Assembly: GCA_949372635.1 (NCBI GenBank)
Contig: CASIAB010000002.1
Span: forward strand, 1-64,000
DNA: 64,000 nt
Source of the DNA: an uncultured Pseudomonadales bacterium
GTDB taxonomy: Bacteria; Pseudomonadota; Gammaproteobacteria; Pseudomonadales; Pseudohongiellaceae
Reading direction: 5' to 3'
A program made the translations under genes and the position numbers. Under the pieces are notes generated by a model. The model worked only from the letters and a program-made list of their open reading frames with translations. It had not been told where the DNA came from and made no database searches. Of the stretch, positions 54,265-63,249 are shown in pieces (the first letter of the stretch is position 1; each line of letters starts with the position of its first letter).

Positions 54265-54517
54265 ATGTGCTTAGAGGAAATCAAAGGGCTCCGTGCACTT
54301 TAGTTCAGCAATCTAACCGGTCTAGGATTACGTTAAACAACCTCAATTTGAATATCACCCACGTGCAGAACAAGAATTCTCTCATGCTGCGGCATCCCAT
54401 TAGGTTCTTACCTCAGTGTCCCGCAGATTTTACTTTTTCTGCAATGAACTTCAAAATGCACCCTGAAATTAGCGCCATCATCCTTAATCTTAAACAGTAT
54501 TGAAATCAGGAGTTATC
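54265..54517. other. Spacer before the aldolase gene
   Basis: No gene is accepted here. A 78-codon frame (54267-54503) has no ribosome binding site or family signature and is probably chance. The sequence must hold the aldolase promoter. Confidence 0.5.
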
Positions 54518-55273
54518 TTGTCAGACGCAATCAAACAAGACAGTGGTAAACCACAATTTTCCATCGAACAAATACGCGCTCGAAGGAAACGTGATTGCGC
54601 CCTAGGCTATCGCTTGTTTGCAGCCCAAAAATGGGGCGACTTGGGTGATGGCCACATCAGCGCACGGGATCCGGAAAGAACGGATTGTTTCTGGATGTTG
54701 CGCTATGGCGTTTCTTATCATGCGGCAATGGTTTCTGATCTCGTTTTAGTTGGGCCCAATGGTGAACTTGTTGAAGGAGAAGGTTTCATCAATATTGCTG
54801 GCTACTATATCCACCAACCTATTCTTGAAGCACGACCAGATTTAGTCAGCGCAGTTCACGTTCACACTGGTTGGGGAACACCCTTCTCAGCTGAGGCGAG
54901 ACTGATAAAGCCGATCTCTCAGGAATCCTGTATTTTTTTCGAAGATCATGCACTTTGGGATGACGAAGAAGTACAGGTTCAAAGTGTTGAAGCAGGACGT
55001 CGAATTGCTGCTGCTATGGGCCAAAACAGAGCGATTATTCTAAGAAACCACGGTTTGTTAACCGGCGGTGATAGTGTCGCTGAAGCGGTAGGTAGCTTCG
55101 TATATATGGAACGCGTTGCGGAAGTTCACATGAAAGTGCGCAACTCAAAACCAATCTCCGCAGAATCAGCCCGTTTTGCCAAAGAAGATTTAACCAAATT
55201 GGGTGTTGGACGTGCAGCATATGCAAGCATGTTGACCCGGCACATTCCTAACCCAGAGATTGTGAATAAATGA
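54518..55273 (+). CDS. Class II aldolase/adducin family protein
   Basis: The 251-residue cytosolic protein has the class II aldolase fold: GDLGDGHISARDP near residue 42, the zinc-ligand pair HVHTGWG (about 113-119) and the third histidine in ILRNHGLLTGG. Related enzymes cleave sugar phosphates or act on 3-hydroxy acids; bacterial members of this length are often of unknown substrate. An in-frame TTG at 54500 exists, but the TTG at 54518 has AGGAG five bases before it. No partner gene is adjacent. Confidence 0.9.
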   Translation: MSDAIKQDSGKPQFSIEQIRARRKRDCALGYRLFAAQKWGDLGDGHISARDPERTDCFWMLRYGVSYHAAMVSDLVLVGPNGELVEGEGFINIAGYYIHQPILEARPDLVSAVHVHTGWGTPFSAEARLIKPISQESCIFFEDHALWDDEEVQVQSVEAGRRIAAAMGQNRAIILRNHGLLTGGDSVAEAVGSFVYMERVAEVHMKVRNSKPISAESARFAKEDLTKLGVGRAAYASMLTRHIPNPEIVNK

Positions 55274-55274
55274 A

Positions 55275-55350
55275 GGGGACAAATTTATTTGAACGAAGAT
55301 AGAGGCTATCCTATTGCTAGAGAATAGTTCTGTTCCGTTAATTCCCTGGT
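55275..55350 (+). repeat. GGGGAC-type hairpin repeat, copy 2
   Basis: GGGGACAAATTTATTTGAAC, then CTATTGCTAGAGAATAG (hairpin) and TTCTGTTCCGTTAATTCC. It parallels the copy at 27766-27850 block by block and likewise touches the 3' end of a gene. Confidence 0.6.
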
Positions 55351-55401
55351 TCCGCGAAATGACTTAAGTTACTACTTTATAGGTGTCCCCCGATTCTGAC
55401 G

Positions 55402-57435
55402 CTATCGCGTGTTGCGATTAGGAATTCTCGGGTTCAGGGTCCTTACATGTTCAGCAATAGAACGAATCTGACTGGCAGTAAAAGTCTCTGCGAACGCCGG
55501 CATACTGTTTTGCCCATTGCTTATAATTCTGGCCACATAGTCGGTGCCGAATGCCGCCAAACCTTCAAGAGGCATACCGTTGTGGCCACCCTCACCACGC
55601 CGCCCGTGGCAAAATACACAAGTCCCTTGAAATAATGCCAACCCTTCAGAGTTTGCCTGTGGCGGGGTAATTTTCTCCAGCGGAATAGAAGTTTCTTCAC
55701 CTTCTTCAAGCAACTTAAACATCCACATGCTGTCACCCCTATTAGAACCTGCCAGTAGGTTGCCTGCGGAAAACACCGTTACATACTGATCACCCTCATG
55801 TTCAAAAATAGTAGGTGGAGCGTTGACTCCGGCATCAGTCATAAATTCCCACAATTTGCTGCCGTCACGAGAATCCAATACTGTAAAGCGGCCATCGTTA
55901 CGGCCGGCAAACAACAGGTCACCTGCAGTGGCAACCAGACCGCTGTAACAACGGCTAGACCAGCGCTGAGACCAAAGTCGTTGGTTAGTTCGCAGGTCCA
56001 TTGCCGCAACAATCCCCGTGACAGCAATGGGTGCGAAGCGCATGCTACCACCGGTATATCGATCACCTGATTGAACTTGTTCAACACCATCGCGGGTAGT
56101 ATAAGCCGCCTGCCGCTCACCGGCACAAACGTACATTACTCCTTTGTTTGGGTCTATTGTGCTTGGTGGCCAGTTTGCTTCGCTGCGACGAAGCAGCACT
56201 GGATCATCCCAAAACGGAGTGAAGATGGCACCGTCGTTAACCATCGTGAAACCTTCAGGCGGAATATCCAATGTCTGAGTAACGAAGGCATCACCCACAG
56301 GATAGGGTTGCGTGGCCGCAGTTGCTTGGCGAGGCTCTTGAGGGACAGGTCGCTCTTCTATCCCAACAAGAGGCTCTCCGTTAGTTCGATCGAGAATGTA
56401 CACCCAACCCGTTTTCCCAGCCTGGGCCAGCCCCTTGCGCGGCACGCCGTTATAATCCAGATCAAATAACACCACCGGGTTAGGCGCATCAAAGTCCCAC
56501 AGATCATGGTGAACCTGCTGAAAGTGCCAACGATATTCGCCGGTATAGACATCCAGAGCTACGATCGAGGCGGTGAAAAGGTTATCACCGGCTCGTATGC
56601 CGCCATTGTAATCTGGACCAGGATTGCCGGTAGAAAAATAGATCATACCGAGTTCAGGATCCACCGCTGGTGTATGCCAAACCGTGCCGCCACCGGTTTG
56701 CCAGGCATCACTGTCCGCGGGCCAGGTGTCATGACCAAATTCACCTGGAGCGGGCACTGTATAGAAGGTCCATAGCAAGCTGCCATCGTCTGCACTGTAA
56801 GCCTTAACACGCCCTCGTGCTGCGAACTCAGCACCGGCGAAACCGCTAATCACCATTCCATTAAAATACAATGGCGCGCTGGTAATGGTATATCCCTCTT
56901 CCCAAGCCTCCGCCTGAATTGACCAAACTTCTTGCCCGGTATCCTTGTCTAGGGCCTTTAATACCCCGTCGAGTTGCCCTACAAAAATTTTGTCCTCGCC
57001 GAAACCTACTCCACGGCTGGTCCAACCACAGCAGATAGTTGATATTTCTGAACTGAGATTTGCCTTGTTGCTCCACAAGACTTCGCCGGTTTCGATACTC
57101 AGAGCAAAAACATCGTCTGCACCGGTGATGATATACATAATCCCTTCATTAATAATCGGCTGTGCTTCACCGGAATATTTCGCTCCGACACCAGAACCCT
57201 CTAGATGCGTGCGCCACACCGGGCCCAGCTGACCAATATTCTCGGTATTAATTTGTGTAAGGGGGGAAAAATTGCGGTTGTACAGGTCCCCGCCGTTGCT
57301 GAGCCAATTACTGACTGGTAATTCCATCAATGTATCGGCGTCAGGCCGAACTTGTGAAAATTCCGCCGCCTGTGATGATGAAAGATATATACCGAAAAGC
57401 AGTACTGCCAGAAACCGGTGCTGAGTTATTTTCAT
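55402..57435 (-). CDS. PQQ-dependent alcohol dehydrogenase with C-terminal cytochrome c (quinohemoprotein)
   Basis: The 677-residue precursor has a signal peptide (FLAVLLFGIYLSSSQAAE), a PQQ propeller and a C-terminal cytochrome c (CVFCH, then NSMPAF with the Met ligand). The adjacent cysteines in STICCGW fit the vicinal disulfide over PQQ, and VHHDLWDFDAPN fits the catalytic Asp region with a DxD pair. The last is a mark often linked to lanthanide-dependent enzymes, but I cannot decide calcium or lanthanide from this alone. It oxidises an alcohol in the periplasm. It is divergent from the beta-helix gene. Confidence 0.92.
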   Translation of the reverse strand: MKITQHRFLAVLLFGIYLSSSQAAEFSQVRPDADTLMELPVSNWLSNGGDLYNRNFSPLTQINTENIGQLGPVWRTHLEGSGVGAKYSGEAQPIINEGIMYIITGADDVFALSIETGEVLWSNKANLSSEISTICCGWTSRGVGFGEDKIFVGQLDGVLKALDKDTGQEVWSIQAEAWEEGYTITSAPLYFNGMVISGFAGAEFAARGRVKAYSADDGSLLWTFYTVPAPGEFGHDTWPADSDAWQTGGGTVWHTPAVDPELGMIYFSTGNPGPDYNGGIRAGDNLFTASIVALDVYTGEYRWHFQQVHHDLWDFDAPNPVVLFDLDYNGVPRKGLAQAGKTGWVYILDRTNGEPLVGIEERPVPQEPRQATAATQPYPVGDAFVTQTLDIPPEGFTMVNDGAIFTPFWDDPVLLRRSEANWPPSTIDPNKGVMYVCAGERQAAYTTRDGVEQVQSGDRYTGGSMRFAPIAVTGIVAAMDLRTNQRLWSQRWSSRCYSGLVATAGDLLFAGRNDGRFTVLDSRDGSKLWEFMTDAGVNAPPTIFEHEGDQYVTVFSAGNLLAGSNRGDSMWMFKLLEEGEETSIPLEKITPPQANSEGLALFQGTCVFCHGRRGEGGHNGMPLEGLAAFGTDYVARIISNGQNSMPAFAETFTASQIRSIAEHVRTLNPRIPNRNTR

Positions 57436-57670
57436 TGTTATAGCTCTAAGTTGACTGAATAAGGTCTGAAACAAATTAATGTATAGGTCAAATAGCTTGT
57501 GACATTTGTACTCTGCTCTCTAACTGGATGCAATCTTGCAACATTGACTAAGCTCAATGCAATCCTGACCTTTCAAATAGAAAAATTTTCAATACTTTTC
57601 TAGTGTAGACAAAGACAAGAATCACAGATACTGTTTATTGCTCCCGTTCTCATATGAGCTCAAGGTGTCT

Positions 57671-59746
57671 ATGCAAAATTCGACCGTTTTTAGAACGGGT
57701 ATTGCCGCCGTTCTAAGTATGATTCTTGCCGGCGCTGCATACGCGCAGATTGCTAGTGAGCCTTCTCCTTATGAGACGGACAATCCAAATACTGTTGTCC
57801 CCGGCGAACTCTTCACTGAACCGCCGACACTCATCAACCTCGGCTTTGAATGGCTGATTCAGGGGGATGACAATCACAACGCCAGCGTCTCGGTCTGGTT
57901 TCGCGAGAAGGGCAAAACTGAATGGCGCGATGGCTTGCCGCTGCTACGGCTGAATGGCGAGCGCGTTTACAGCGAGTCTCGCGTCGATGTTATCGTTCCT
58001 AACATGTTCGCCGGCAGCGTGCTGGACCTCAAGCCCGACACCGACTATGAGACTCGGTTTATTATCAACGACCCAGACGGGGTGATTGGCAACCCCGAGC
58101 GTATTGCGCTGGTGCGCACCCGCGCTGAACCTCAGCCCTACGCTGGGGGCCGGAAGCTTCACGTCTATCCCCACGGATATTCTGGCGAAAAGTTAGAGCC
58201 TGCCTTCGAAGGGCTAATGTGCGCCTACAATGAGTGGTGTGCTGGCACAGATTGGGCGACATCGGGCCGGCCTAGAGTGCGTGCCGGAGATACCCTCATA
58301 GTTCATGCTGGCATCTATAAATATAACCGCTACGAGTACACCAATAACGCAAACGTAAATCGATCGACACCACTTGACGGAACCTATTACTTAACCGCCG
58401 ATGGCACAGCAGAGCGACCGATTGCGATCGTAGCAGCCGGCGATGGCGAGGTTATATTTGACGGAAATGGAAATTACGCGCTTTTCGATGTGCGCGCAGC
58501 GGATTACACCTATTTCGAAGGAATCACGTTCCGTAACTCCGAAATAGCTGTGCTGGCTGGGACGCAATTTCTTATCGGCTCCAAGGGCCTCACCGTGAAG
58601 CGCAGTCGTTTCGAAAATGTCGGTGCTGGTGTCTTCTCGAACTATTCGGGGTCGAGCAATTTTTATATCGCCGACAGTAATTTTATAGGGCGAAATGATC
58701 CCGATCACCTGATCGGCTGGCAAGGCCAGATATGGGAACAGTTCGCCGGACTGGAAGATCAGGTATTTCCTCCAGCCATGGCATCATATGTGGCTATCAA
58801 GCTTTATGGCCCTGGTCATGTTGTCGCTCATAACTATATCGCTGACTTCCATGACGGGATTAACGTTGAGACATATGGTAATCCGGACGGTTCAGTTGCT
58901 TCCGGCCCAGGGATCCCCGATGGACCTAAATATCCCCCGCAAGAATATTGGGATCGCCGGCCAGTCGCGATCGATTTCTACGGCAACTACATTACTAATA
59001 GCCACGATAATCCGATTGAAGCCGATGGCAGCATGCACAATATTCGCATCATGCGAAATATGTTTATCAACCATCCCTCGCATGCGTTTTGTAATCAACC
59101 AGCGCTTGGCGGCCCTGTTTATTGGATTCGCAATATCGCCTATCACTTACCAACCGGGTCGACGCGTTTAACTGCTGGCTCAGCCGGTGCAGTTTTCTAC
59201 AACAACACGATTCTATCCGAGACAAATGTCATCGGCGCGTCAAACGTGCACTGGCGCAACAATCTATTCCTTGGTGAACAATCAGCAGATGAAATTTTCA
59301 GCGTGACTACTTTAACCAGCTATTCTTCGTCCGACTACAACGGCTTCCGCCCAAATCCAGGTACAGAAATTTCGTTTCGCTGGCGCGCGCCCGCCTCCAC
59401 AACACTAGTCGATGTAACTAATCCAGACTATGAAGCCGAGCTTGAATCTCGGGAATTTGCGACACTCACGGATTATTCAATCGCTACGGGTCAGGACCGA
59501 AACAGCGTGCTCGTAGACTACGACATCTTCGTAAACGTGCCGCCACTTGACGCGCGAGATAGCGAATCTTTACAAACGCTCTACGACGCGGCTGATCTCG
59601 ACTTTCGGTTACGAAGTGGCTCGGCTGCAATAGACCGAGCGATGATATTACCGGGTATAACTGATGGCTTTAACGGGCAAGGACCTGATCTAGGCGCACT
59701 AGAGTTCGGGGCAACCGCTCCTATTTATGGACCAAGGCCACAATAG
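57671..59746 (+). CDS. Secreted right-handed parallel beta-helix protein
   Basis: The 691-residue precursor has a signal peptide (IAAVLSMILAGAAYAQ), an N-terminal Ig/FN3-like segment (about 45-150, with NASVSVWFREKGKTEW and LKPDTDYETRFII), and a long beta-helix region (about 200-560) with repeats such as DYTYFEGITFRNSEIAV, GLTVKRSRFENVGAG and PVAIDFYGNYITNSHDN. The C-terminus ends in GPDLGALEFG, as in many secreted pectate-lyase-like repeats. It probably binds or cuts a polysaccharide, but no catalytic set was confirmed. The ATG at 57671 begins the signal peptide; an in-frame start at 57638 lacks support. Confidence 0.85.
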   Translation: MQNSTVFRTGIAAVLSMILAGAAYAQIASEPSPYETDNPNTVVPGELFTEPPTLINLGFEWLIQGDDNHNASVSVWFREKGKTEWRDGLPLLRLNGERVYSESRVDVIVPNMFAGSVLDLKPDTDYETRFIINDPDGVIGNPERIALVRTRAEPQPYAGGRKLHVYPHGYSGEKLEPAFEGLMCAYNEWCAGTDWATSGRPRVRAGDTLIVHAGIYKYNRYEYTNNANVNRSTPLDGTYYLTADGTAERPIAIVAAGDGEVIFDGNGNYALFDVRAADYTYFEGITFRNSEIAVLAGTQFLIGSKGLTVKRSRFENVGAGVFSNYSGSSNFYIADSNFIGRNDPDHLIGWQGQIWEQFAGLEDQVFPPAMASYVAIKLYGPGHVVAHNYIADFHDGINVETYGNPDGSVASGPGIPDGPKYPPQEYWDRRPVAIDFYGNYITNSHDNPIEADGSMHNIRIMRNMFINHPSHAFCNQPALGGPVYWIRNIAYHLPTGSTRLTAGSAGAVFYNNTILSETNVIGASNVHWRNNLFLGEQSADEIFSVTTLTSYSSSDYNGFRPNPGTEISFRWRAPASTTLVDVTNPDYEAELESREFATLTDYSIATGQDRNSVLVDYDIFVNVPPLDARDSESLQTLYDAADLDFRLRSGSAAIDRAMILPGITDGFNGQGPDLGALEFGATAPIYGPRPQ

Positions 59747-59908
59747 GTAAAGAAGGGATGATAAAGAAGGAACTCGCATAATTTTACAGCTTAAGAAGCT
59801 ATATCATAAAGGCAAATATTTTTTAGAAATCCAGTACTGGCGCCCCTACTTCACCCATTTGCATACTGACTACTGAATAATAGTTAGGCACCCTTCTTTC
59901 AGGCTTAT

Positions 59909-60466
59909 CTAGACCGCCGCCAACCGCGCCCTTCTGCTAAGAAGAATCAACCCGAGCGCCATAAACACGTGTAAAAAATCGCCTGGCTGTAAGTAAGGAG
60001 GCAATGCGACTTTGCTGGCAAATAAGATAAGTGCGGCAAGTAACGCGCTACCGCCTAGAAGCGCTTGAACATCTTTCGCAATAACTGCATGAACAACCAA
60101 GGCGGCAACTGACACCAATGCTACCAAGTTACCCCAGAAGGTAAATTCCAACGCGCTCGCGACAAGGCCAAACGCCCCTGCAATCACGAAGAAAATACTC
60201 GCGAACCGCCAATGTTGCGCAACGACAGAACCTGACCAAATCAACGTGGCAGCCAGCAATGGATATGCTGCAGTGGCGCCCAAACCAGAGAAGAAAGAAT
60301 GCATTTGTGGCAAGGGCAGAAGGCCGGTAAAGCGCAGCACTCCCAGCAAGGCTGCTGCTCCAAATACGGCAGCACTGAATCGTAATGAAGGTGAATGCTT
60401 AGCACTAGCAACAATCATTATGGTTACCAGGAGCAGCAGGCTGTCGGAGATAGCCAGACTATTCAT
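59909..60466 (-). CDS. Multi-pass membrane protein of unknown function
   Basis: The 185-residue protein has about six hydrophobic helices and little polar sequence; examples are LLLLVTIMIVASA, ATAAYPLLAATLIWSG, and the terminal FLHVFMALGLILLSRRARLAAV. No family is recognised with confidence. Its start overlaps the end of the fatty-acid-hydroxylase-type gene by four bases, so the two are translated together and it may be a partner of that enzyme. Confidence 0.75.
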   Translation of the reverse strand: MNSLAISDSLLLLVTIMIVASAKHSPSLRFSAAVFGAAALLGVLRFTGLLPLPQMHSFFSGLGATAAYPLLAATLIWSGSVVAQHWRFASIFFVIAGAFGLVASALEFTFWGNLVALVSVAALVVHAVIAKDVQALLGGSALLAALILFASKVALPPYLQPGDFLHVFMALGLILLSRRARLAAV

Positions 60467-61551
60467 TGTTGTAGCTCTTTTTTATTGCCCTGTGTCCAAA
60501 AGTAGCCAATTAACGCGAATGTGCACACGGCGGTTGTTGCGCAGAATATCTGTAGCTCAGCAGACATGGCTTGCTTACTACCCAAATAAAGAACAAGCAG
60601 GCCGGCTGAGAATAAAGTCATAGCTAATCCCGACAGTTTAATGGCAAGAGGTGCTCGTGAAACGAAGACTTCGTCGGCAACGGGAAACTCTGATAACGGC
60701 TTAGGAGAAGAATTGCCATCGGGCGACCAGGCAGGCTCTGCGAAGAAGCACATCAGTTTGTTACGCCAGTTCTCTTGCTCCCCTGCCTTCTTAAACATAG
60801 CAGCCCAATAATGAAGATTGCTCCACACTGGATTCCAGCTATGCAGCCTTTTCTTAAGTCCATAAACTATCGGCTCTTCTAATCGCTCATCGGCATAGCT
60901 GCCAAATATTCTGTCCCAAGTGCAGAATATTCCACCGTAATTTTTATCAATACAATAGTCGTTTTTCCCATGATGCACCCTGTGATTCGATGGTGTGACT
61001 AGCACATACTCAATCCAACCAAGGCGACCCACAAGCCGCGTATGGACCCACACTTGATAGAGTAAGTCGATCAGGCCCACGACGATGAAAACCTGAACGG
61101 GGATCCCGAGCACGGCGAGTGGCATATAAAAAACCCACTTGAAATAAAAACCAGTCGAAGCTTGTCGCAGCGCAGTAGAAAAATTAAATTCTTCACTGCT
61201 GTGGTGAGTAACATGCGAGGCCCAAAAAATGTTTACCTGATGCCCGGTGCGATGCACCCAGTAGTACATAAAATCATAGAGCAACAGAGCGAAAATCCAA
61301 GTGAATGGATTAGCTAAATCCCACTCGAACGTCCCGTATTTCATCTCGATCACGGCATACATAAAAGCACTAATTACGGCGCCTGTGGCATTAACGAATT
61401 GGCTCAATATGCCAATATTGATCGAGGTAATACTGTCTTGAAAACTATAAACCGAGCGTCCCATGGCGCGGCTTATACCTAATTCAACAACCACTAACGC
61501 GATCAGGATCGGTACGACTAGGATGTTTGGCGATAGAACAAATTCTGGCAT
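60463..61551 (-). CDS. Sterol desaturase/fatty acid hydroxylase-family membrane protein
   Basis: The 362-residue membrane protein has the three histidine boxes of this di-iron family: HRTGH, HVTHHSSEEFN and HRVHHGKNDYCIDKNYGG, placed among hydrophobic helices, and an extra C-terminal set of two helices. These enzymes hydroxylate or desaturate lipids with O2. The family also includes alkylglycerol monooxygenase-like proteins (compare WVHRTGHQ and NHRVHHG). The substrate is unknown. It forms a two-gene unit with the membrane protein gene that it overlaps. Confidence 0.92.
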   Translation of the reverse strand: MPEFVLSPNILVVPILIALVVVELGISRAMGRSVYSFQDSITSINIGILSQFVNATGAVISAFMYAVIEMKYGTFEWDLANPFTWIFALLLYDFMYYWVHRTGHQVNIFWASHVTHHSSEEFNFSTALRQASTGFYFKWVFYMPLAVLGIPVQVFIVVGLIDLLYQVWVHTRLVGRLGWIEYVLVTPSNHRVHHGKNDYCIDKNYGGIFCTWDRIFGSYADERLEEPIVYGLKKRLHSWNPVWSNLHYWAAMFKKAGEQENWRNKLMCFFAEPAWSPDGNSSPKPLSEFPVADEVFVSRAPLAIKLSGLAMTLFSAGLLVLYLGSKQAMSAELQIFCATTAVCTFALIGYFWTQGNKKELQQ

Positions 61552-61784
61552 GGTAATATTTTTCCGATGTATCTGAGCGACTTGATACCCCGGCGTCTTT
61601 CAAATATCAAGTAAAATTGAAGAAGTGATTAGAGAATTACCGCTTCGCTAATACTACGATCAACAGTGGATTGGCTGCGGCTATCATTCACATTTCTTGA
61701 ATGTTAGTAATACCGGCTAAGAATGCCAAAGCCCTATTGCTATTCTTCGAGGAATCCTCTCCAATGATAGCTAGGAGAAAAATC

Positions 61785-63065
61785 ATGAGAAAAAAAATAA
61801 CTGGTTTACTCGCTATTCTTGGTTTCCTGCTACTTTTCAGCGGTACTTCAAGTGCCAATGAAGGAAGTATTGCCTTTGTCGGTGCACGTATTATTGATGG
61901 TACGATGGCCGACCCAATCGAAGAGGGTGTTGTAGTCATCACCGATGGACGAATTCGAACTGTCGGCCCGCGCAGTGCCGTCACAGTCCCCTCTGGGACG
62001 CAAATTATCGACGTGGTAGGTAAGACGATTATGCCGGGCATTATTAATGCCCATGGTCATGTAGGTGGCACCCTCGGTTTGGAGGGCGGCCATTACAATA
62101 CAGACAACCTGCTCAGGCAATTAGCCCTCTACGCGCGCTATGGTGTCACCACGGTGAACAGCCTCGGTGGAGATGAAGAACAGGGTTTTGCCCTGCGTAA
62201 TAAGCAGTTCGATCAAGATCTGGACCGTGCGAGGATCTATGTTGCTGGTAGCGTGGTGGTGGGAAATTCCGAAGCGGCAATCCGCGCTGAGGTGAACCGC
62301 AATGCCGATATGGGAGCAAACTTCATCAAGGTGAGGATTGATGACGAACTTGGTACCACTGAAAAAATGCCAAGAAACATATTCGATGCTCTAGTTGATC
62401 AGGCCCATATTCGCCGACTACCGGTAGCGGCGCATCTATTCTATCTTGACGATGCAAAATACATTCTTAATGCAGGCGCTGATCTGGTCGCACACAGTGT
62501 GCGAGACTTACCAGTAGATAATGAGCTCATCGATCTCATAAATGCTAAGGGTGTGTGCTACATCCCCACATTGACTCGGGAAGTATCGACTTTCGTCTAC
62601 GAAAGTGAGCCGGAATTTTTCTCTGATCCTTATTTTCTAAAAGAGGCCGAACCGGCAATTCTTGAGCAATTAAAAAGCCCTGAACGGCAAACTCGCATGC
62701 AAAACAGCCGCGCCGCTGCCGGTTACAAGATCGCTCTGGAAGTTGCTATGGCAAATGTTAAGGCACTGAACAACGGCGGTGTCCGCATCGCCATGGGCAC
62801 AGACACAGGGCCTCCAGCAAGATTCCAGGGCTATTTCGAACATATGGAAATGCAGATGATGGTGGATGCAGGCATGAGCCCAATTGAAGCTATCCGCGCC
62901 TCAACCGGTATCGCTGCCGATTGTATGGGCATGGGAAGTATCGGTACCCTGGAGCCAGGAAAATGGGGCGACCTACTCGTACTAGACGCTAACCCAGCTG
63001 AAGACATAGCCAACTCAAAAACCATATCAAGCGTGTGGATAGCTGGAAACCGCGTGCCCGATTAG
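61785..63065 (+). CDS. Secreted amidohydrolase family protein
   Basis: The 426-residue precursor has a signal peptide (LLAILGFLLLFSGTSSA) and a metal-dependent amidohydrolase domain like imidazolonepropionase and other cyclic-amide or dipeptide hydrolases. It shows the N-terminal beta-sandwich DGRIRTVGPRSAV, metal site GIINAHGHVGG, ligands around VAAHLFYLDDAK (His) and DLVAHSVRDL (His), and MGTDTGPP with the catalytic Asp. The ATG at 61785 has AGGAG seven bases upstream; an open extension to 61701 is rejected. It stands alone between two unrelated units. Confidence 0.92.
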   Translation: MRKKITGLLAILGFLLLFSGTSSANEGSIAFVGARIIDGTMADPIEEGVVVITDGRIRTVGPRSAVTVPSGTQIIDVVGKTIMPGIINAHGHVGGTLGLEGGHYNTDNLLRQLALYARYGVTTVNSLGGDEEQGFALRNKQFDQDLDRARIYVAGSVVVGNSEAAIRAEVNRNADMGANFIKVRIDDELGTTEKMPRNIFDALVDQAHIRRLPVAAHLFYLDDAKYILNAGADLVAHSVRDLPVDNELIDLINAKGVCYIPTLTREVSTFVYESEPEFFSDPYFLKEAEPAILEQLKSPERQTRMQNSRAAAGYKIALEVAMANVKALNNGGVRIAMGTDTGPPARFQGYFEHMEMQMMVDAGMSPIEAIRASTGIAADCMGMGSIGTLEPGKWGDLLVLDANPAEDIANSKTISSVWIAGNRVPD

Positions 63066-63249
63066 AGTGGGTAGCGAAAGAAAATCCTTCGCGCTTGACA
63101 CCTGCCCCCAGAGTTTCGGTACTCGGCGGCGGGAGCAGGGATGATTTTTTACAGATTGTCGAATAGTATTGGCTCTAGTCAGGGCGTCTACTGCCCTAGC
63201 TGCAGTATGGTAATCTTCAGATTAGGCAATCAAGGAACGACTCGCGCTC

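Noticed and set aside
54267..54503. 78-codon plus frame between the EF-G terminator and the aldolase gene
   Set aside because: No ribosome binding site, no family pattern, and composition like non-coding DNA.
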